A DNA stretch of 35,224 nt, from positions 1-35,224 of the forward strand of contig JAFXFS010000017.1 in assembly GCA_017513445.1 (NCBI GenBank), given 5' to 3'. This document shows positions 34,601 through 35,224 of this stretch, one piece after another. How positions within the stretch are numbered: the first letter of the stretch is position 1; every line of letters starts with the position of its first letter. The notes beneath the pieces are model-generated. The model was not told the DNA's origin. It was given only the letters and a program-made list of their open reading frames with translations, and ran no database searches. Both the position numbers and the translations under genes were made by a program. The DNA is from Bacteroidales bacterium (GTDB lineage: Bacteria > Bacteroidota > Bacteroidia > Bacteroidales > UBA932).

Positions 34601-34751
34601 CAAGAGTCCCCTTGACTACTACAGAAGCACCAATAAGTGCTGATCCATCAGTAGCGTCAGTAACAATACCTGATACTTGAATATTCTGTGCAAACACAGA
34701 ACTAGTTACTGCAAGTAACAGACATGTTAAAATTAGTCTGATTTTTTTCAT
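31611..34751 (-). CDS. SusC/RagA-family TonB-dependent outer-membrane transporter
   Basis: This 1046-residue outer-membrane transporter is powered by TonB. It has a signal peptide (MKKIRLILTCLLLAVTSSVFAQ), then a carboxypeptidase regulatory-like domain (about 24-105; GIVTDATDGSALIGASVVVKG). A plug domain (about 115-235) carries the SusC signature VVDGIAYDGSISSLNPNDIESMTVLKDA and GANGVVMITTKKG. A 22-strand barrel follows, ending in Phe (CGIDINF). It is full length for the family. No FecR/anti-sigma gene, ECF sigma factor or regulator gene is visible in this window, so control must come from elsewhere or from outside the IS boundary. The 5' side is a long AT-rich stretch ending in the IS. Confidence 0.96.
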   Translation of the reverse strand: MKKIRLILTCLLLAVTSSVFAQNIQVSGIVTDATDGSALIGASVVVKGTLVGTSTDLDGKYTISVPADGVLEFVYVGYTTVTRAVNGSTAIDVALAPDSESLDEVVMVAYGTAKKSSFTGSATTIKTEKLTKRSVSNVSKAIEGLVAGVTSTSGGGQPGDGASIQIRGYGSINASSSPLYVVDGIAYDGSISSLNPNDIESMTVLKDAAASALYGARGANGVVMITTKKGKDGITNVNFKAQMGLQQRSLKRYDVLSQDEFVEITYETLRNDYYFNGGYPMDVASQYAISDLGAKLGGEAYNPYKNYTWETVIDPATGKVRADAVSAWNENWMDELTNDKSIRQEVQVGANGGNDKTKYAISLGYLNDQGVLITTMFQRYSARANVDHTINKWLQVGVNTNYSYTNSNSSQYSSTQTGNAWYSAQFMAPIYPVYRKDASGKTMLDENGNKLYDYGEDGRPKAGGFNVVGDLYDNFYETLRDNVGVRTYAVLGGDDKSLGALRGLTLTINYGTDISNRYITSYYNPFHGDGAQTQGSVDKYATRTFSQTLNEILKYDRTFGDHHILAQAGHEYYSYNYRYLYASKNQVYPGIPELAPAVTIGGANSYSSDYRIESYLGRLAYDFKDKYYFEATWRTDGSSRFYKENRWGQFWSVGGSWRISEEDFMDDASWVDNMTLRTSYGQLGNDDLGSYYAWQSFYDLTWANAGNPGALVSSLENKNVTWEKKGTWNVGIDATLFNRLLNVNMEYYISNTHDILLAFPMAMSTGFTGYNANIGSMKNTGVEATIRLNWLQKHNMQGSSTLMLYTNKNTVTALTGDQDEISGTQTIKVGMPIYTYNIVKTAGVDPATGQQLYWAYKKDDNGERIEGSDYVTANKTEAQNSKYYLDSRAPKFQGSFGSDFQFGPVDFSFLTTFSYGGHVYESVYAQTMEAMYYGDTWNKQILRRWQKPGDVTDVPAVMMNSGRLATDKWLIDASYFAIKSIQLGYTLPQKWTQKVNIKGLRVFLVGDNIAMFNHLNGMDPQYSISGGTNYSYAPTRTFSCGIDINF

Positions 34752-35083
34752 GTAGATAATTTTTAAAGGTTAATAAATAATAATAATAGTAAATATTTAG
34801 ATTCTCTTTGTAAAAAAAATGCGTTTTATAGTTTCAAATTGTTACTTTTCGGCAAATAATATTTTGAATTTTTTAATCATTTTCTTCAAAAAATAGTTCC
34901 TTCAATGAGCAAATTTAAAAAAAATAATAATACTTTCAAAACAGAATTGAATTTTTTTTCACCTCTCAACTGCCTTTGAGAAAGATATAGCACACTTTTC
35001 TAAAAAACAAAAGACTTTCAATTTGAAAGTCATAATTTTAAAATAAATGTAAAATCTAAAGTTATAAAGTAAAAGGGGACGAC
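34752..35083. other. Intergenic region upstream of susC, no gene found
   Basis: About 330 bases of very AT-rich DNA with several poly-A/T tracts and AAT/ATT triplet runs separate the susC start from the IS. I found no credible CDS and no full TAnnTTTG box in the last 100 bases before the susC ATG. A 19-bp perfect palindrome lies at 35013-35031. The susC promoter may lie here but was not located. Confidence 0.55.
35013..35031. repeat. Perfect 19-bp palindrome upstream of susC
   Basis: GACTTTCAA and TTGAAAGTC flank a single central T. It could be an operator or a small hairpin; it is 260 bases from the susC ATG and 55 bases inside the IS boundary. Confidence 0.45.
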
Positions 35084-35085
35084 TT

Positions 35086-35224
35086 TGATGTGACCCCCGA
35101 AAGTTGGACGGTTTAACATTATTAAGAGGCTGACTTAGATTGGAACAGAGCTCGGTATTGCACCGGGCTTTTTCCATTTAGCCTCAGTTTGATTCTATCA
35201 TTATTGTAGTAGCGTATGTACTTG
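35086..35224 (-). mobile_element. 3' end of the same IS3-family element, opposite orientation
   Basis: It is the exact reverse complement of the left end, apart from two extra bases at the window edge. The IS begins with TGATGTGACCCCC at 35086. The transposase end points inward, so the two IS copies are inverted relative to each other with their 3' ends facing the window. Confidence 0.85.
35122..35223 (-). CDS. IS3-family transposase OrfB, C-terminal fragment (second copy)
   Basis: It encodes the same peptide as the left fragment with one extra residue (K, then YIRYYNNDR...), stopping at 35122. It is truncated by the window edge, so only the last 33 codons are visible. The identity to the left copy at nucleotide level shows that the element moved recently or that the assembly placed one repeat at both contig ends. 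Confidence 0.8.
   Translation of the reverse strand, partial: KYIRYYNNDRIKLRLNGKSPVQYRALFQSKSAS

Noticed and set aside
34771-34800. AAT/ATT triplet run upstream of susC as a variable tandem repeat
   Set aside because: The run is short and imperfect and fits the general AT bias of the gap; no coding or promoter role can be shown.
34959-35177. A 72-codon minus-strand reading frame spanning the AT-rich gap and the IS end
   Set aside because: It lies in a frame different from the transposase across the IS end and has low-complexity, AT-driven composition in the rest, with no known motif. It is a by-chance frame.
1-35224. A composite transposon defined by the two terminal IS ends
   Set aside because: The segment contains essential genes (bamA, bamD, murI, uppS, nadK, recN), and the window simply ends inside both IS copies. 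A contig broken at a repeated IS is the simpler reading.

Overview
The window is AT-rich chromosomal DNA from an anaerobic member of the Bacteroidetes, most likely the order Bacteroidales. Evidence for this: a SusC/SusD pair; a type IX secretion (T9SS) sorting domain and a PorV/PorQ-like barrel; a Bacteroidetes-type small omega/Rpb6 subunit next to bamD; two-subunit 2-oxoglutarate:ferredoxin oxidoreductase; rubrerythrin; and repeated -7 boxes of the Bacteroidetes form TAnnTTTG a short distance before start codons. No tRNA, rRNA or CRISPR array was seen.

Both ends lie inside the 3' end of the same IS3-family (IS150-like) insertion sequence in opposite orientation. Positions 1-139 and 35084-35222 are a perfect 139-bp inverted repeat carrying the last ~32 codons of the transposase. 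The window is therefore probably a whole contig broken at IS copies.

Layout. (1) 140-2999, minus strand: a Fur-family regulator and rubrerythrin (oxidative stress), then a VanY-like M15 peptidase and a GDPD lipoprotein. (2) 3130-10452, plus strand: SDR, Gate-domain membrane protein, trxB, bamD, omega/Rpb6-like, recN and an M24 Xaa-Pro aminopeptidase. (3) 10398-14585, minus strand: pdxJ, a Skp/OmpH-like protein, purC and a LysM/periplasmic-binding fusion. (4) 14664-19906, plus strand: nadK, uppS, bamA and two Skp/OmpH proteins, a classic envelope-biogenesis cluster. (5) 20186-24446, plus strand: korA, korB, gdhA, bounded by palindromic elements. (6) murI on the plus strand (24661-25440). (7) 25445-34751, minus strand: susC, susD, a surface lipoprotein, a large subtilisin-like protease with a T9SS C-terminal domain, and a PorV/PorQ-like barrel.

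How the genes work together. BamA, BamD and the Skp proteins form the outer-membrane assembly route needed by the barrels encoded at the right end. KorAB, GdhA and MurI form a chain succinyl-CoA <-> 2-oxoglutarate <-> L-glutamate <-> D-glutamate. The susCD-lipoprotein-protease-PorV block looks like a surface protein/peptide-degradation and uptake locus, an inference from gene content. Noncoding features of note are a dispersed long palindromic element present in two diverged inverted copies (one cut by the left IS), a second REP-like hairpin repeat before murI, and overlapping divergent promoters between pdxJ and nadK.
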